64,000 nt of DNA from Marilutibacter chinensis (lineage in GTDB: Bacteria; Pseudomonadota; Gammaproteobacteria; Xanthomonadales; Xanthomonadaceae), in NCBI RefSeq assembly GCF_021725675.1, contig NZ_JAKJPO010000001.1, forward strand, positions 806,001 through 870,000. Direction: 5' to 3'. Each line of letters begins with the position of its first letter. Position 1 is the first letter of the stretch. The translations under genes and the position numbers were made by a program. Shown here in pieces: positions 1-9,485 of the stretch. The notes under the pieces were generated by a model. The model made no database searches. It saw only the letters and a program-made list of their open reading frames with translations, and was not told the DNA's origin.

Positions 1-188
1 GCCGCCCGCGGCGGCGGACGTCATGCGCTGATGGATTGGAATCGTCGCTCGCAAACGTCCTCCGTACGGGTCCGCGGGGCCTGTGCACGGACCGCCACGG
101 GCGGCGTGCCCGTTATCGTGCCCGCTGAAAGTAGGCTATTGTCGCCCGCTCCAGCAACTTCCGCCCGGCCCTCCGCCCGACGCCGCCA

Positions 189-1283
189 GTGTCCGCCCCG
201 ATCACCGACCCCACCGCGCTCCAGGCGCGCTTCGCCCCCCGCCCCGCACGCATCGGGCTCGACACCGAATTCATCCGCGAACGCACCTACTGGCCACAGC
301 TGGCGCTGGTGCAGATCGCGATCGATGGTCCGGAGGGACCCGATATCGTGCTGGTCGACCCGCTCGCGCCCGGTATCGTCGAGGCGCTGGCCCCGGTGCT
401 CGCCGACCCGGCGATCCTCAAGATCATGCACAGTCCCAGCGAGGACCTCGTCGCGTTCAGGCACGCCTGCGGCACGGTGCCGGCGCCACTGTTCGACACC
501 CAGCTCGCCGCCGCCCTGGCCGGGATCGGCAGCGGCCTGGGTTATCAGAAGCTGGTCGAGCAGTTGACCGGAGTGACACTGGCCAAGGGCGAGACCCGCT
601 CGGACTGGCTGCGCCGGCCGCTGTCCGCCTCGCAGCTCGAATATGCCGCCGACGACGTCCGCCACCTGTTCGAGCTGCACGACGTGCTCGATCATCGCCT
701 GGGCGAACTCGGCCGTCGCGACTGGCTGGCAGAGGACGCCGCGCGCACCGTCGCCCTCGCCGCCAGCGACGCGCTGGAGCCGTGGCCGCACCTGTCGATG
801 CGCAGCGCCCAGTTCCTCGACATCGATGCGCAGCGGCGCCTGCTGCGGCTGTTGCGCTGGCGGGAATCGCATGCGCGACAGAGCGATCGCCCGAAGTCCT
901 GGATCCTCGACAACGAACTGGCAGGCGCCCTCGCCCGCAATCCGCCGATCGACCTGGCCGGGCTGCAGCGCGAGTTCGACAGCCATCCGAAGGCCCCGCG
1001 CAAGCTCGCCGCGACCGTGTGGGAGGTGCTGAACACCCCGCTCGACGACGAAACCGACATCCCCGACGCCGGCATCGCCGAACGCCGCGACCGCAACCGC
1101 CTGCGCAGACTGCAGAGCGCCGTGGCCGCGCGCAGCGCCGAACTGGGCCTGCCCGACGGCGTGCTCGCGTCGCGGCGCTGGCTGGAAATCCTGCTCGACC
1201 AGGGCACCTGGCCCGACGCCCTCGCCGGCTGGCGCCGCGAAGCGCTGGAGCCGACCCTGGCGCCGCTGCTGGCGGAAGGCTGA
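189..1283 (+). CDS. rnd: Ribonuclease D
   Basis: 3'-5' exoribonuclease that trims tRNA precursors in the cytoplasm. The N-terminal half carries the DEDD-type exonuclease: Exo I is IGLDTEFIRERTY (about residues 23-35), Exo II is the HSPSEDL stretch (about 81-87), and Exo III lies around YAADDVRHL (about 155-163) with the Y-x3-D signature. An HRDC-like helical region follows (about 205-290, including the ARQSDRPKSWILDN stretch). Its 364 residues fit the family. Translation starts at a GTG; no earlier in-frame start gives family-like sequence. The tRNA-Ala gene lies 240 bp downstream, which fits the role but is not evidence of co-transcription. Confidence 0.95.
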   Translation: MSAPITDPTALQARFAPRPARIGLDTEFIRERTYWPQLALVQIAIDGPEGPDIVLVDPLAPGIVEALAPVLADPAILKIMHSPSEDLVAFRHACGTVPAPLFDTQLAAALAGIGSGLGYQKLVEQLTGVTLAKGETRSDWLRRPLSASQLEYAADDVRHLFELHDVLDHRLGELGRRDWLAEDAARTVALAASDALEPWPHLSMRSAQFLDIDAQRRLLRLLRWRESHARQSDRPKSWILDNELAGALARNPPIDLAGLQREFDSHPKAPRKLAATVWEVLNTPLDDETDIPDAGIAERRDRNRLRRLQSAVAARSAELGLPDGVLASRRWLEILLDQGTWPDALAGWRREALEPTLAPLLAEG

Positions 1284-1482
1284 ACCGCGGGCCGGGCGCC
1301 CCTTCGACACTGCGGCGGGCGGTTCTTTCCACCCCAGGCAGGCACCCGGGCTTCCGGCACCGGCTCCGTACCGCATCCGCGCCTCGGGCCGGCTCCGATA
1401 TCTGCGTCGGCACCGGTATTGCGGAACCGCTGCAGGCGGGAATCCCTCCTGTCCTGCGGCCCGGCGCACGCGCTACCGGGGC

Positions 1483-1511
1483 TTGGCGGATGCGGCGGCG
1501 CCCGCTACACT
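1483..1511 (+). promoter_or_regulatory. Sigma70-type promoter of tRNA-Ala
   Basis: TTGGCG (1483-1488) and TACACT (1506-1511) are separated by exactly 17 bp, and the -10 ends 12 bp before the mature tRNA 5' end. Spacing and match are good for a housekeeping promoter. Confidence 0.7.
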
Positions 1512-1523
1512 TGCCGCCTTCGT

Positions 1524-1599
<76 letters not shown>

Positions 1600-1623
1600 T
1601 TCATCCAGCGCTAAAGTTCGAGG

Positions 1624-1667
1624 AAGGCCGGCAACTGTCGCGAAAGCGGCGAATTCCGGCCTTTTTT
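1624..1667 (+). terminator. Rho-independent terminator after tRNA-Ala
   Basis: AAGGCCGG (1624-1631) pairs with CCGGCCTT (1656-1663), with the T run continuing to 1667. It sits 25 bp after the tRNA end. Confidence 0.8.
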
Positions 1668-1779
1668 CGTTTCTCCGCCCGGAATCCCGCGACGGGTCCG
1701 CGCTCCGTCGATCGCCACCATTCACCCGGACTTGACCGGGCGCCGCCGATGGTGGACCGCAAAGCGCCGGCCCACTCGC

Positions 1780-3723
1780 ATGTCACCGCAACAGCCCGCC
1801 TCCCCCCGTCCGTTCGCGGCGGTCGCGCGCCATCCCTGGTGGAGCGCGGTCGCCGGACTGATTGTGGCCACGATCGTGCTGGCGCTGTTATGGGATTGGA
1901 ACTGGTTCAAGGGCCCTGTCGAGCGGATCGTCGAGGCGCGCACCCGGCGCAGTTTCGAGATCGGCGGCGACCTCGACGTCCGGCCCGGCCGCATCACCCG
2001 CATCCATGCCGGTGCGGTGAAGCTTGGCAACGCGGCCTGGTCGGAGCACCCCACGATGGCCAGCGCCGCACGCCTGGAGCTGCAGGTCCGCACGTTGCCG
2101 TTGCTCGCAGGCCGGGTGCGGATACCCGAGATCCGGCTGACCCAGCCGCGATTGCTGCTGGAAGCGAATCCCGATGGCGGCGGCAACTGGAACTTTCCCG
2201 CCGGCGACGACGGCGAGCCGGTCCGGCCACGCGGGCTCTGGATCGACGACGGGCGGCTGCGGTTCCTGGACGCGTCGCAGAAGACCGACATCGACCTTTC
2301 GCTCTCCAGCCGCAGCCCGACGCCGGGGACCGTCGCTCCCGTGGAAGTCGCCGGCAAGGGCCGCTGGAAGGGCGCCGCGTTCGAGCTGGAAGGCCGCGCC
2401 GAGTCACCGCTGGCGCTGCAGGACGAAGCCCCGTCCTACCGGATCGATCTTCGTGCACGCGCGGGCAACACGCGGGCGCACGCACGCGGCGAACTGGTCG
2501 ACCCGCTGCGGCCGCGGGACTTCGACCTGCAGCTGGAGCTGTCCGGACAGGATCTGGACGAACTCTATCCGCTGATCGGCATCGCGCTGCCACCGACCCC
2601 GCCCTACGCGCTCGACGGCCACTTCAGCCGGATCGGCGACACCTGGCGCTACGACGGCTTCAACGGAAAGGTCGGCGACAGCGATCTGGGAGGCTCCGCC
2701 AGCGTCACCGTCTCCGGGCCGCGTCCCTACCTGCGTGCCGATCTCGTATCGAAGCGGCTGGACTTCGACGACCTCGCGGGTTTCGTCGGTGCCACGCCCC
2801 GCCTGGATGCCGGTCACGGCGCCTCAACGGGTCCGGAGCCGGAACCGCAACAGCCGGACGCCAGCGGTCGCGTGCTTCCGGACACGCCTTATCGCCTGGA
2901 CAAGCTGCGCGCGATGGACGCACAGGTGCGCCTGCGCGCGCTACGCATCGATGCGCCGCGACTGCCGCTGGACGACCTGGATACCAGGCTCGAACTGGAA
3001 GGAGGCGTACTCCGGCTGAAGCCGCTGGACTTCGGCGTCGCCGACGGCCACGTCCGCGCCGACATCCGCATGGACGCGCGCCAGGACACGATCCGCACCC
3101 GGGTGGACGGCAGCGTGCGTGGGATCGCCCTGGACAAGCTGTTCACCGACGCGCAGCTGACGGAAAACGCCTTCGGCAAGATCGGAGGCCACCTTGCGAT
3201 CTCCGGTACCGGCAACTCCGTCGCGGACATTCTCGGCAGCGCCGACGGCGATATCGCAGTCGGCATGGGACGCGGGCAGATCAGCAACCTGCTGCTCGAA
3301 TACGCAGGCCTGGACATCGCCGAAGCACTGCGCTTTCTGCTGACCGGCGACCGCAACGTCCCGATCCGCTGCGCATTCGGAGACTTCGGCGTCGACGACG
3401 GCGTCATGACGTCACGCACGCTGGCGTTCGATACTACCGACACCATCATCGTCGGTGAAGGCGAGATCAGCCTGCGCGAGGAAACGTTCGACCTGGAACT
3501 GCGTCCACGCCCGAAGGACCGCAGCATCCTGACGTTGCGCTCGCCGCTGGTACTCGAAGGTACGTTCCGGGACCCGGACATTCATCCGGACATGGGCCGA
3601 CTGGGCGTACGCGGCGCGATCGCGCTCACCCTGGCCAGCGTCACGCCGCCTGCCGCGCTCCTGGCCACGCTGGAAACCGGTGGCGGCGAGGATCACGGTT
3701 GCGGCGGCCAGTACGCCGAATGA
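1780..3723 (+). CDS. AsmA family protein
   Basis: 647-residue inner-membrane-anchored protein. One N-terminal transmembrane segment (about residues 21-38, AGLIVATIVLALLW core) is followed by the typical AsmA opening (ARTRRSFEIGGDLDVRPG) and a long beta-rich periplasmic domain. The C-terminal part has the family's repeated GVDDGVM / GEGEISLREETFDLEL strand pattern. AsmA-like proteins are bridge-like lipid-transfer or outer-membrane-homeostasis factors; the exact substrate cannot be read here. An in-frame TTG lies 16 codons upstream, but the ATG at 1780 gives the cleaner N-terminus. The gene appears to stand alone. Confidence 0.88.
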   Translation: MSPQQPASPRPFAAVARHPWWSAVAGLIVATIVLALLWDWNWFKGPVERIVEARTRRSFEIGGDLDVRPGRITRIHAGAVKLGNAAWSEHPTMASAARLELQVRTLPLLAGRVRIPEIRLTQPRLLLEANPDGGGNWNFPAGDDGEPVRPRGLWIDDGRLRFLDASQKTDIDLSLSSRSPTPGTVAPVEVAGKGRWKGAAFELEGRAESPLALQDEAPSYRIDLRARAGNTRAHARGELVDPLRPRDFDLQLELSGQDLDELYPLIGIALPPTPPYALDGHFSRIGDTWRYDGFNGKVGDSDLGGSASVTVSGPRPYLRADLVSKRLDFDDLAGFVGATPRLDAGHGASTGPEPEPQQPDASGRVLPDTPYRLDKLRAMDAQVRLRALRIDAPRLPLDDLDTRLELEGGVLRLKPLDFGVADGHVRADIRMDARQDTIRTRVDGSVRGIALDKLFTDAQLTENAFGKIGGHLAISGTGNSVADILGSADGDIAVGMGRGQISNLLLEYAGLDIAEALRFLLTGDRNVPIRCAFGDFGVDDGVMTSRTLAFDTTDTIIVGEGEISLREETFDLELRPRPKDRSILTLRSPLVLEGTFRDPDIHPDMGRLGVRGAIALTLASVTPPAALLATLETGGGEDHGCGGQYAE

Positions 3724-3898
3724 CGCCGCAGCAACTGCATCCGGACGCGACAACGGCGAACCTTTCCTTCTCGCCGGCTTGCCATCGAGTTAATGCCGCC
3801 GGATGCAGGCTGGTCGCGATGGCCGCCACCGCATGACGTCCCACGAGGACATGAAGAGGCCGCTGCCATCCGCCATCGTGTCCGTACAGGAGCCTGCG

Positions 3899-5296
3899 AT
3901 GAGTTCCCCGCTTTTCGATCCGAGGGCTGCCACTCTGTCCACCGCATTGGCCGTCCTGATGCTTGCCGCGTGCAGCAGCCGCGGCATTCCGCCCGGCGAT
4001 TCCACGCAGCAGCCGCAACCGGCGCCAGCCGGAACCCACGGTCAGGGCACCGGTCCAGACCCCGAACTTCCGGAACCCCGAACGTCGTTGATACCTACCG
4101 TCGACATCGCGCCGGCGGTCGGCTGGGCAGGCGACGCGCAGCCGACGCCGTCGGAAGGCTTTGCGGTCAACGCATTCGCACGCGACCTCGACCATCCACG
4201 CACGGTCTACGTGCTGCCCAACGGCGACGTGCTGGTTGCCGAGAGCAACGCCCCACCGCAGAAGGTGGACCTGAGCCTGAAGCGCAAGGCCATGGAAGCG
4301 GTGATGAAGCGCGCCGGCGCGGGCGTTCCGAGCGCCGACCGCATCACGCTGCTGCGGGACGCGGACGGCGACGGCGTCGCGGAAACACGCACGACCTTCC
4401 TGGAAGACCTGATGTCGCCGTTCGGCATCGCACTCGTTGGCGATACCCTGTATGTCGCCAACGCCGACGCGCTGGTGAAGGTGCCCTATTCCGAAGGCAC
4501 GACCCGGATCACGACCACTCCGACGCAGGTCGCGGCACTGCCCGGAGGACCACTCAATCACCACTGGACAAAGGCGCTGCTCGCCAGTCCCGACGGCAGC
4601 CGGCTGTACGTCGGCGTCGGCTCCAACAGCAACGTCGGCGAGAACGGCATGGAGATGGAAGTCAACCGCGCGGCGATACTCGAAGTCGACGCAGACAGCG
4701 GCGCAACCCGGGTGTTCGCTTCCGGCCTGCGCAATCCGACCGCGCTGGACTGGAATCCGGGCACCGGCATGTTGTGGGCGGTGGTGAACGAGCGCGACGA
4801 ACTGGGCGACAACCTGGTTCCGGACTACCTCACGTCGGTGCGGGACGGCGAGTTCTACGGCTGGCCGTACAGCTACTTCGGCCAGCATCGCGATCCGCGC
4901 ATCGACGAGGAGCAGCAGCGGCCCGATCTGGTGGCGAAGGCGGTCGTGCCCGACTACGCGCTGGGCTCTCACGTCGCGCCGCTCGGTCTGGCTTTCTATA
5001 CAGTCGATTCCGATGCGCGGCAGGCGCTGCCCGATCGCTACCGCAACGGTGCCTTCATCGGTTTGCACGGTTCCTGGAACCGCTCTCCCAAGGTGGGATA
5101 CAAGGTGGTGTTCGTGCCGTTCTCGGGCGGAAGGCCGGCGGGACCGATGGAAGACATCCTCGGCGGCTTCGTGAATGCCGATGGCGAGGCGCAGGGCCGG
5201 CCGGTCAGCGTAGCCGTCGATGCGCACGGCGCCGTGCTGGTCGCCGACGACGTCGGCAACGCGATCTGGCGCATCACCGGGACGGCTACGCCGTGA
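3899..5296 (+). CDS. PQQ-type sugar (sorbosone-like) dehydrogenase, lipoprotein
   Basis: Predicted periplasmic or outer-membrane lipoprotein of 465 residues with a six-bladed quinoprotein glucose/sorbosone dehydrogenase propeller. The start at 3899 is fixed by CAGGAG upstream and by the lipobox LMLAAC, with Cys near residue 25. Blade signatures include DHPRTVYVLPNGDVLVAE, GPLNHHWTKALLASPDG, VFASGLRNPTALDWNP and FIGLHGSWNRSPKVGY, the last three typical of the GSDH/L-sorbosone dehydrogenase family. Substrate and real use of PQQ are inferred from family only. Two in-frame ATGs further upstream (3833 and 3851) would hide the signal sequence. Confidence 0.88.
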   Translation: MSSPLFDPRAATLSTALAVLMLAACSSRGIPPGDSTQQPQPAPAGTHGQGTGPDPELPEPRTSLIPTVDIAPAVGWAGDAQPTPSEGFAVNAFARDLDHPRTVYVLPNGDVLVAESNAPPQKVDLSLKRKAMEAVMKRAGAGVPSADRITLLRDADGDGVAETRTTFLEDLMSPFGIALVGDTLYVANADALVKVPYSEGTTRITTTPTQVAALPGGPLNHHWTKALLASPDGSRLYVGVGSNSNVGENGMEMEVNRAAILEVDADSGATRVFASGLRNPTALDWNPGTGMLWAVVNERDELGDNLVPDYLTSVRDGEFYGWPYSYFGQHRDPRIDEEQQRPDLVAKAVVPDYALGSHVAPLGLAFYTVDSDARQALPDRYRNGAFIGLHGSWNRSPKVGYKVVFVPFSGGRPAGPMEDILGGFVNADGEAQGRPVSVAVDAHGAVLVADDVGNAIWRITGTATP

Positions 5297-5426
5297 CCTG
5301 CGGCCACCTGGCCCGCCGTGCCGGGGCAGGATCCCGACGCAGCCCACCCAGGTTCCACGCCCCTCGACAATGGCGTGAACGGCGTGGACCGGCCATCCCG
5401 CAGCATGATCCGGAGAGTCGCTCCTG

Positions 5427-6575
5427 ATGGCCAATGACAGCGCCACCGGCTCGCGCACCGCCGCAAATGACCAGGGCCGGACGGCCGCGGCGATCTCCGG
5501 CAGCCCGGCCCATGGACGCATCGAGGCGATCGATCTCGCCCGCGGGGTTGCGGTATGCCTGATGATCCTCAGCCATGGCGTCAACGGCCTGCTGGAGTTC
5601 GACGACTTCGCGGACTGGGGCATGGTGCCGTTGCATGCGATCACCAAGTTTGCCTCGTCGCTGTTCATCATGGTGTTCGGCATCGCGCTGGCTGTCGCCT
5701 TCGTACCGAAAACGGGCACGACGGACTGGCCACGGCGGCGCAACAGGTTGCTGTGGCGCGGACTGGTGGTGCTGTTCTGGTACAAGGCGCTGACCGTGGT
5801 CGAGATGTATGCGCAACACGATCGCGAAGCGATCCTCGGTACGTTGCTGTATCGCAACTTTCCCTCCTACGTCGAGATCCTCGGCTTCTACGCCATTTCG
5901 CTGCTGTGGATTCCATGGCTGCTGCCGATCTGGGCGCGTACGCCCGCTCCGTTGCGTTGGGCGAGCCCGGCATTGCTGGCGCTGGCGTCATGGTGGCTGC
6001 TGGAAAACTTCGACTTCTGGGGCGTGCCGCAATTGCAGGCGATCCTGGTCGAGCACCCCGACTACTACACCTGGGGCCAGCTCTCCCGTGGGCCGCTGGT
6101 GCTGCTGGGCATGCTGATAGGCGGCGTGCTGCTGCGCTGCCATGCCAGCACGCGCGCACGTCTGGCGCTGGCCGGCACGCTGGCGCTGGTCGCGGTGGGG
6201 CTCCTTGTCGCCTTCCGCGTGCAGGCGGGCGCCGGACTCGACGACCAGTTGCAGGCGATCGCCCGCAATGCCGGCAAGCACCCGCCCGAACTGATGTTCA
6301 TGCTGTTCAGCATGGGCGGGGCGTTCGGCCTGCTGGCGCTGTCCATCGCCGGCGGCGGATGGCTGGCGCGCGTCCTGCGACCCGTTACCGTCATCGGCAG
6401 CGACGCGCTGATGGCCTTCGTGTTCCACATCGTGGTGATATTCGTCCTGTTCCGCGATGCACTGGGCTATCTGCACGACGTGTCCTACGGGTTCGCGCTG
6501 ACCTTGAGCCTCGGACTGGTGCTGGCCACGGCGGCCTGGATCTGGCTGCTGCGGAAGGTTCAGCGCAGGTCGTGA
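5427..6575 (+). CDS. Multipass membrane acyltransferase-like protein (HGSNAT/DUF1624/YeiB-type)
   Basis: 382 residues with about ten hydrophobic segments. After a 30-residue polar leader the protein starts with RIEAIDLARGVAVCLMILSH, the hallmark opening of membrane acyltransferases related to heparan-alpha-glucosaminide N-acetyltransferase and the DUF1624/DUF418 groups; the SH pair would be the candidate active-site His region. The last segments (SDALMAFVFHIVVIF) also fit that clan. The acyl donor and acceptor are unknown. The next gene starts 23 bp downstream, so the two may be co-transcribed, perhaps linking surface-sugar modification with a periplasmic serine hydrolase. Confidence 0.75.
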   Translation: MANDSATGSRTAANDQGRTAAAISGSPAHGRIEAIDLARGVAVCLMILSHGVNGLLEFDDFADWGMVPLHAITKFASSLFIMVFGIALAVAFVPKTGTTDWPRRRNRLLWRGLVVLFWYKALTVVEMYAQHDREAILGTLLYRNFPSYVEILGFYAISLLWIPWLLPIWARTPAPLRWASPALLALASWWLLENFDFWGVPQLQAILVEHPDYYTWGQLSRGPLVLLGMLIGGVLLRCHASTRARLALAGTLALVAVGLLVAFRVQAGAGLDDQLQAIARNAGKHPPELMFMLFSMGGAFGLLALSIAGGGWLARVLRPVTVIGSDALMAFVFHIVVIFVLFRDALGYLHDVSYGFALTLSLGLVLATAAWIWLLRKVQRRS

Positions 6576-6598
6576 CCCTGCCCGCAGGCTCTACGACG

Positions 6599-7711
6599 AT
6601 GATCCGGGCATTCCGCATTCTTCTCGTCATCCTGGCGTTGGCGACGACCGGCCGGGCCAGCGCCCAGCCTCTACCGGTCGTGCCGCCGCCGGCATGGACC
6701 GGGGCGTTGCGCGACAGGCTCGAAACGGTCGATGCGGGCTTTCCGGGTGAGATCGGCGTGTACGTCCACCACGTCGGCCTCGACGAATCCTTCTCGTACC
6801 GCGCCGAGGAGCGCTGGTATCTGGCTTCGGGAATCAAGGTGCCGGTGGCGATCACGGTGCTCCGCCGCATCGAGGACGGAGAGCTCGCCCTCGAGTCGCG
6901 TATCCGGCTGCAGCCCGGCGACTACGTGGACGGCGCCGGGCAGACCAACGCCCATCCCGTCGGCACGCCGCTGCGCATCGACTACCTGCTAGAGCAGATG
7001 CTGGTCTACAGCGACAATACCGCCACGGACGCATTGATCCGGACCGTCGGCCTGGACTCGGTCAACGCGGTGGCGGCCGAACTGCTGGAGGACGGCGGCT
7101 TGGTGATCACCAGCCTCGCCGACGTCCGCCGTCGCGCGTACGGGATGTTCCACCCCGGTGCCGCGGACCTCGATTCGCAGGACATGTTCGCCCTTCGCCG
7201 TGCCGCGGTCGGTCCCGCACGCGTCCACCAGCTTGCGGAACTGCTGGGCGTGACACCCACCGATTTCCTGTACCCCGACCTCGACAGCGCCTTCGAGGCG
7301 TACTATGCCACCCACGTCAATTCCGCGCCGCTGCAAGACTTCGGCCGCATGCTGACGAGGCTCGCGGATGGGCTGGCTTTGGGCCGGGAGGGAACGGCCT
7401 ACCTGCTCGACACGATGACGCGGGCGAAGACCGGCGCGCGGCGGATCAAGGCCGGCCTGCCCCGCCACGCGCGCTTCGCGCACAAGACCGGAACCCAGCA
7501 TCGCCGCGCCTGCGACATGGGCATCGTCACGATGCCGGTGGACGGCAGCGTCGAGCAGGTGGTGATAGTGGCCTGCGTTCGCGGAGTAGCGTCCACCGCC
7601 AGGAACGAACGCGCCCTGCGCGAGGTGGGCAACGCTGTGACCGCGTCCGGCGTGCTTGCGCGGAAGACGCCCATAACCAAGGAGGCGACGCCGTATCACC
7701 GGCTGCCGTGA
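6599..7711 (+). CDS. Class A beta-lactamase-fold serine hydrolase, exported
   Basis: 370 residues. A signal peptide (about 1-22, LLVILALATTGRASA, cleavage after ASA) is followed by the penicillin-binding-fold motifs in order: S77-x-x-K80 (SGIK), S138-D-N (SDN) and K296-T-G (HKTG). The ExxLN omega-loop glutamate motif of true class A beta-lactamases is not apparent between SDN and KTG, and the region there is unusually long. It may therefore be a peptidase or esterase of the clan rather than a resistance enzyme. The ATG at 6599 gives the signal peptide. It lies 23 bp after the acyltransferase-like gene. Confidence 0.85.
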   Translation: MIRAFRILLVILALATTGRASAQPLPVVPPPAWTGALRDRLETVDAGFPGEIGVYVHHVGLDESFSYRAEERWYLASGIKVPVAITVLRRIEDGELALESRIRLQPGDYVDGAGQTNAHPVGTPLRIDYLLEQMLVYSDNTATDALIRTVGLDSVNAVAAELLEDGGLVITSLADVRRRAYGMFHPGAADLDSQDMFALRRAAVGPARVHQLAELLGVTPTDFLYPDLDSAFEAYYATHVNSAPLQDFGRMLTRLADGLALGREGTAYLLDTMTRAKTGARRIKAGLPRHARFAHKTGTQHRRACDMGIVTMPVDGSVEQVVIVACVRGVASTARNERALREVGNAVTASGVLARKTPITKEATPYHRLP

Positions 7712-7741
7712 AGACCTCCTACATGGTTGTGGGATGTCTTT
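7712..7741 (+). terminator. Terminator after the beta-lactamase-fold gene
   Basis: AGAC-c-TCC-t-AC pairs with GT-g-GGA-t-GTCT around loop ATGGTT, then TTTAAAA. The stem has one mismatch and one wobble and begins right after the stop codon. Confidence 0.65.
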
Positions 7742-7900
7742 AAAACAGCTGTCCGTGGTACCTCCCAGTTGCTGTCTCTCTCAAACGGCTGGGGCCGCCG
7801 TCCACTCTTCAGTATCTTTCCAGAGGACACGCTGGCTGCACTTTCCCTTCTTCAGACATCTGAGACGGCATAGGCCTGGTAGAAAGCTCTGCGCTAACGG

Positions 7901-9484
7901 TCAACGACGGCCACCCGTCGTGGCTCCACCTGTCGTGGCTCCACCCGTCGTGGCTCCACCCGTCGTGGCTCCACCCGTCGTGGCTCCACCCGTCGTGGCT
8001 CCACCTGTCGTGGCTCCACCTGTCGTGGTTCCACCTGTCGTGGTTCCGCCTGTCGTGGTCCCGCCTGTCGTGGTCCCGCCTGTCGTGGTCCCGCCTGTCG
8101 TGGTTCCACCTGTCGTGGTCCCGCCTGTCGCTGCTCCGCCTGTCGTGCCACGCCCACCCGCCTGCGGGCGTTGAGGGGTGCTGTTCGGTCTCGGCACTTC
8201 CAGCGGGGTTTCCGCCATCGAGGTCTGGCCGGCTTCGCCGATCGCGGTGTCCATCGCGCTCCGGCGGGCGCGTTCCGACTCGTGCTGGGCCTGCAGGCGG
8301 GCGGTGCGCGCGGCGGAAGGATCGGCTTCGGCGACCGGATTGATCGAGGCGTTTCGGATGCGGTCGGCCTGGGCTTGCGCCGCCATTCTGTTCAACGGCA
8401 GGTAGTCGCTGCGGAAGTTCAGTTCGACCGAGGAGTTGAGTTCCAGATCGGTGTTCATCTCCTCGGTGCTCTGGTTGCGCTGGGTCGAGACGTAACCGAT
8501 GTTGTTCTCGATCTCGGCACTGGCGCCCCAGGGCCCGACCCCGAAGCTCCCCGCGGCACGCACCCGGTTCTGCAGGCTGAACTGGCTGCCGCGGTCCTCG
8601 CTGGCGGCACTGCGGGTGTCGACGTGGAAACGCATCGCCGCATTGATGCGGCCGCTGTCGATGACGATCCGGTGCATGCCCATCATCACCATCGTCGCCA
8701 GCATCTGCTGCCGCTGGCGGGCCAGGTAGCGGCGCGCCAGCGGCACCAGCTGTTCGGGATTGCTCGCATCGACGGACTCGCCGGGCTCCATGCCGAGGGT
8801 CGCGCGGATCGCCTCCTCGTCCGGCATCGAAGCTCCGCTGCGCAGCCGCAGACGACTCTCCGCGACCTCCTCCGGATCAGGCTCGAAATCGGGGTCTGGA
8901 GTCTCGTACTCGATCGAGTCCGGAAAATGGTCGGCCACCCATTGCCGCACCTGCGCGAGGCCGAACTGGGTCTGTTCGAAGCCTTCCGCCGAAGCCGACA
9001 CTGCGTTGAGCAGTTGCACGTACTGCTGCATCTGCTGGGTACTGGAATCGAGCATCGCGCGGAACACACCGTTGATCAGGTCGGTCACGAAGCGCGGGAA
9101 CGACACCGCATTCAGCACCGCCTGGGTGGTGCCCGCGACGCGGTCCGCCGCCGCCGCGAATCCCGGCTGCGATTGTGCCCGGGCCATGGGCATCGGCGCC
9201 GGCCGTCCCTGGTCGCCACCGCCGAGCTCACGTACGATCGCCTGCTGCGCCTGGCCCTCCTCGTCGATGAGTTCGGCGGCCAGCGCCGAGACCCGCACCA
9301 TCGCGCCTGCCAGCGAACGGCGGTCGTCGGCCGAGAGATTGCGATAGTTCGGCGCCCGTTCCAGCACTTCGCGCACCGCGCTGCGGATCCACGGTGCGGG
9401 CGCCTGCCCGCCCCTGGCAACCACGGGCGGCGACGCCATCCCGGAAGAGGAACCATGAAAACCGGGGGCCGCCACGGCCGCCAT
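7901..9484 (-). CDS. Cassette paralogue 1, with TTGG-repeat tail
   Basis: 527-residue protein, last gene of the cassette operon and member of a four-paralogue family of unknown function. Regions in order: an N-terminal helical domain (about 33-75, VREVLERAPNYRNL), a VRELGGGD junction at 84-91, a conserved core (VSFPRFVTDLINGVF, then RQQMLATMVMMGMHRIVID and a strand ending in VELNFRSDYLPLNRM), and a long low-complexity tail of about 16 (T/A)TTGG pentapeptides. No signal peptide or membrane span is seen. The ATG at 9484 lies one base past the upstream TGA; a more upstream in-frame start (9547) would overlap the neighbour by 60 bp and adds an Arg-rich, shadow-like stretch. Confidence 0.75.
   Translation of the reverse strand: MAAVAAPGFHGSSSGMASPPVVARGGQAPAPWIRSAVREVLERAPNYRNLSADDRRSLAGAMVRVSALAAELIDEEGQAQQAIVRELGGGDQGRPAPMPMARAQSQPGFAAAADRVAGTTQAVLNAVSFPRFVTDLINGVFRAMLDSSTQQMQQYVQLLNAVSASAEGFEQTQFGLAQVRQWVADHFPDSIEYETPDPDFEPDPEEVAESRLRLRSGASMPDEEAIRATLGMEPGESVDASNPEQLVPLARRYLARQRQQMLATMVMMGMHRIVIDSGRINAAMRFHVDTRSAASEDRGSQFSLQNRVRAAGSFGVGPWGASAEIENNIGYVSTQRNQSTEEMNTDLELNSSVELNFRSDYLPLNRMAAQAQADRIRNASINPVAEADPSAARTARLQAQHESERARRSAMDTAIGEAGQTSMAETPLEVPRPNSTPQRPQAGGRGTTGGAATGGTTTGGTTTGGTTTGGTTTGGTTTGGTTTGGTTTGGATTGGATTGGATTGGATTGGATTGGATTGGATTGGRR
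7911..8150. repeat. 15-bp tandem repeat coding the TTGG pentapeptide array
   Basis: About sixteen imperfect units of GTCGTGGCTCCACCC on the + strand. Read on the - strand they encode seven TTTGG followed by seven ATTGG units plus two degenerate ones, at the 3' end of paralogue 1. Units change in third and first codon positions in blocks, as expected from slippage and unequal exchange. Confidence 0.9.
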
Positions 9485-9485
9485 C

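Noticed and set aside
1283-1324. Terminator after rnd (AACCGC ... GCGGTT)
   Set aside because: The loop is about 30 bases and the T run is short; not distinguishable from chance in this GC-rich sequence.
3641-5857. 738-residue minus-strand ORF
   Set aside because: Lies opposite a clear sugar dehydrogenase with lipobox and ribosome site; composition is shadow-like.
7911-8150. CRISPR array
   Set aside because: 15-bp units are contiguous without spacers and stay in one codon frame.
7734-8174. + strand ORF encoding PVVAPPVV repeats
   Set aside because: It is the complement of the TTGG array. The minus frame continues into a conserved family protein, so the + frame is not favoured.
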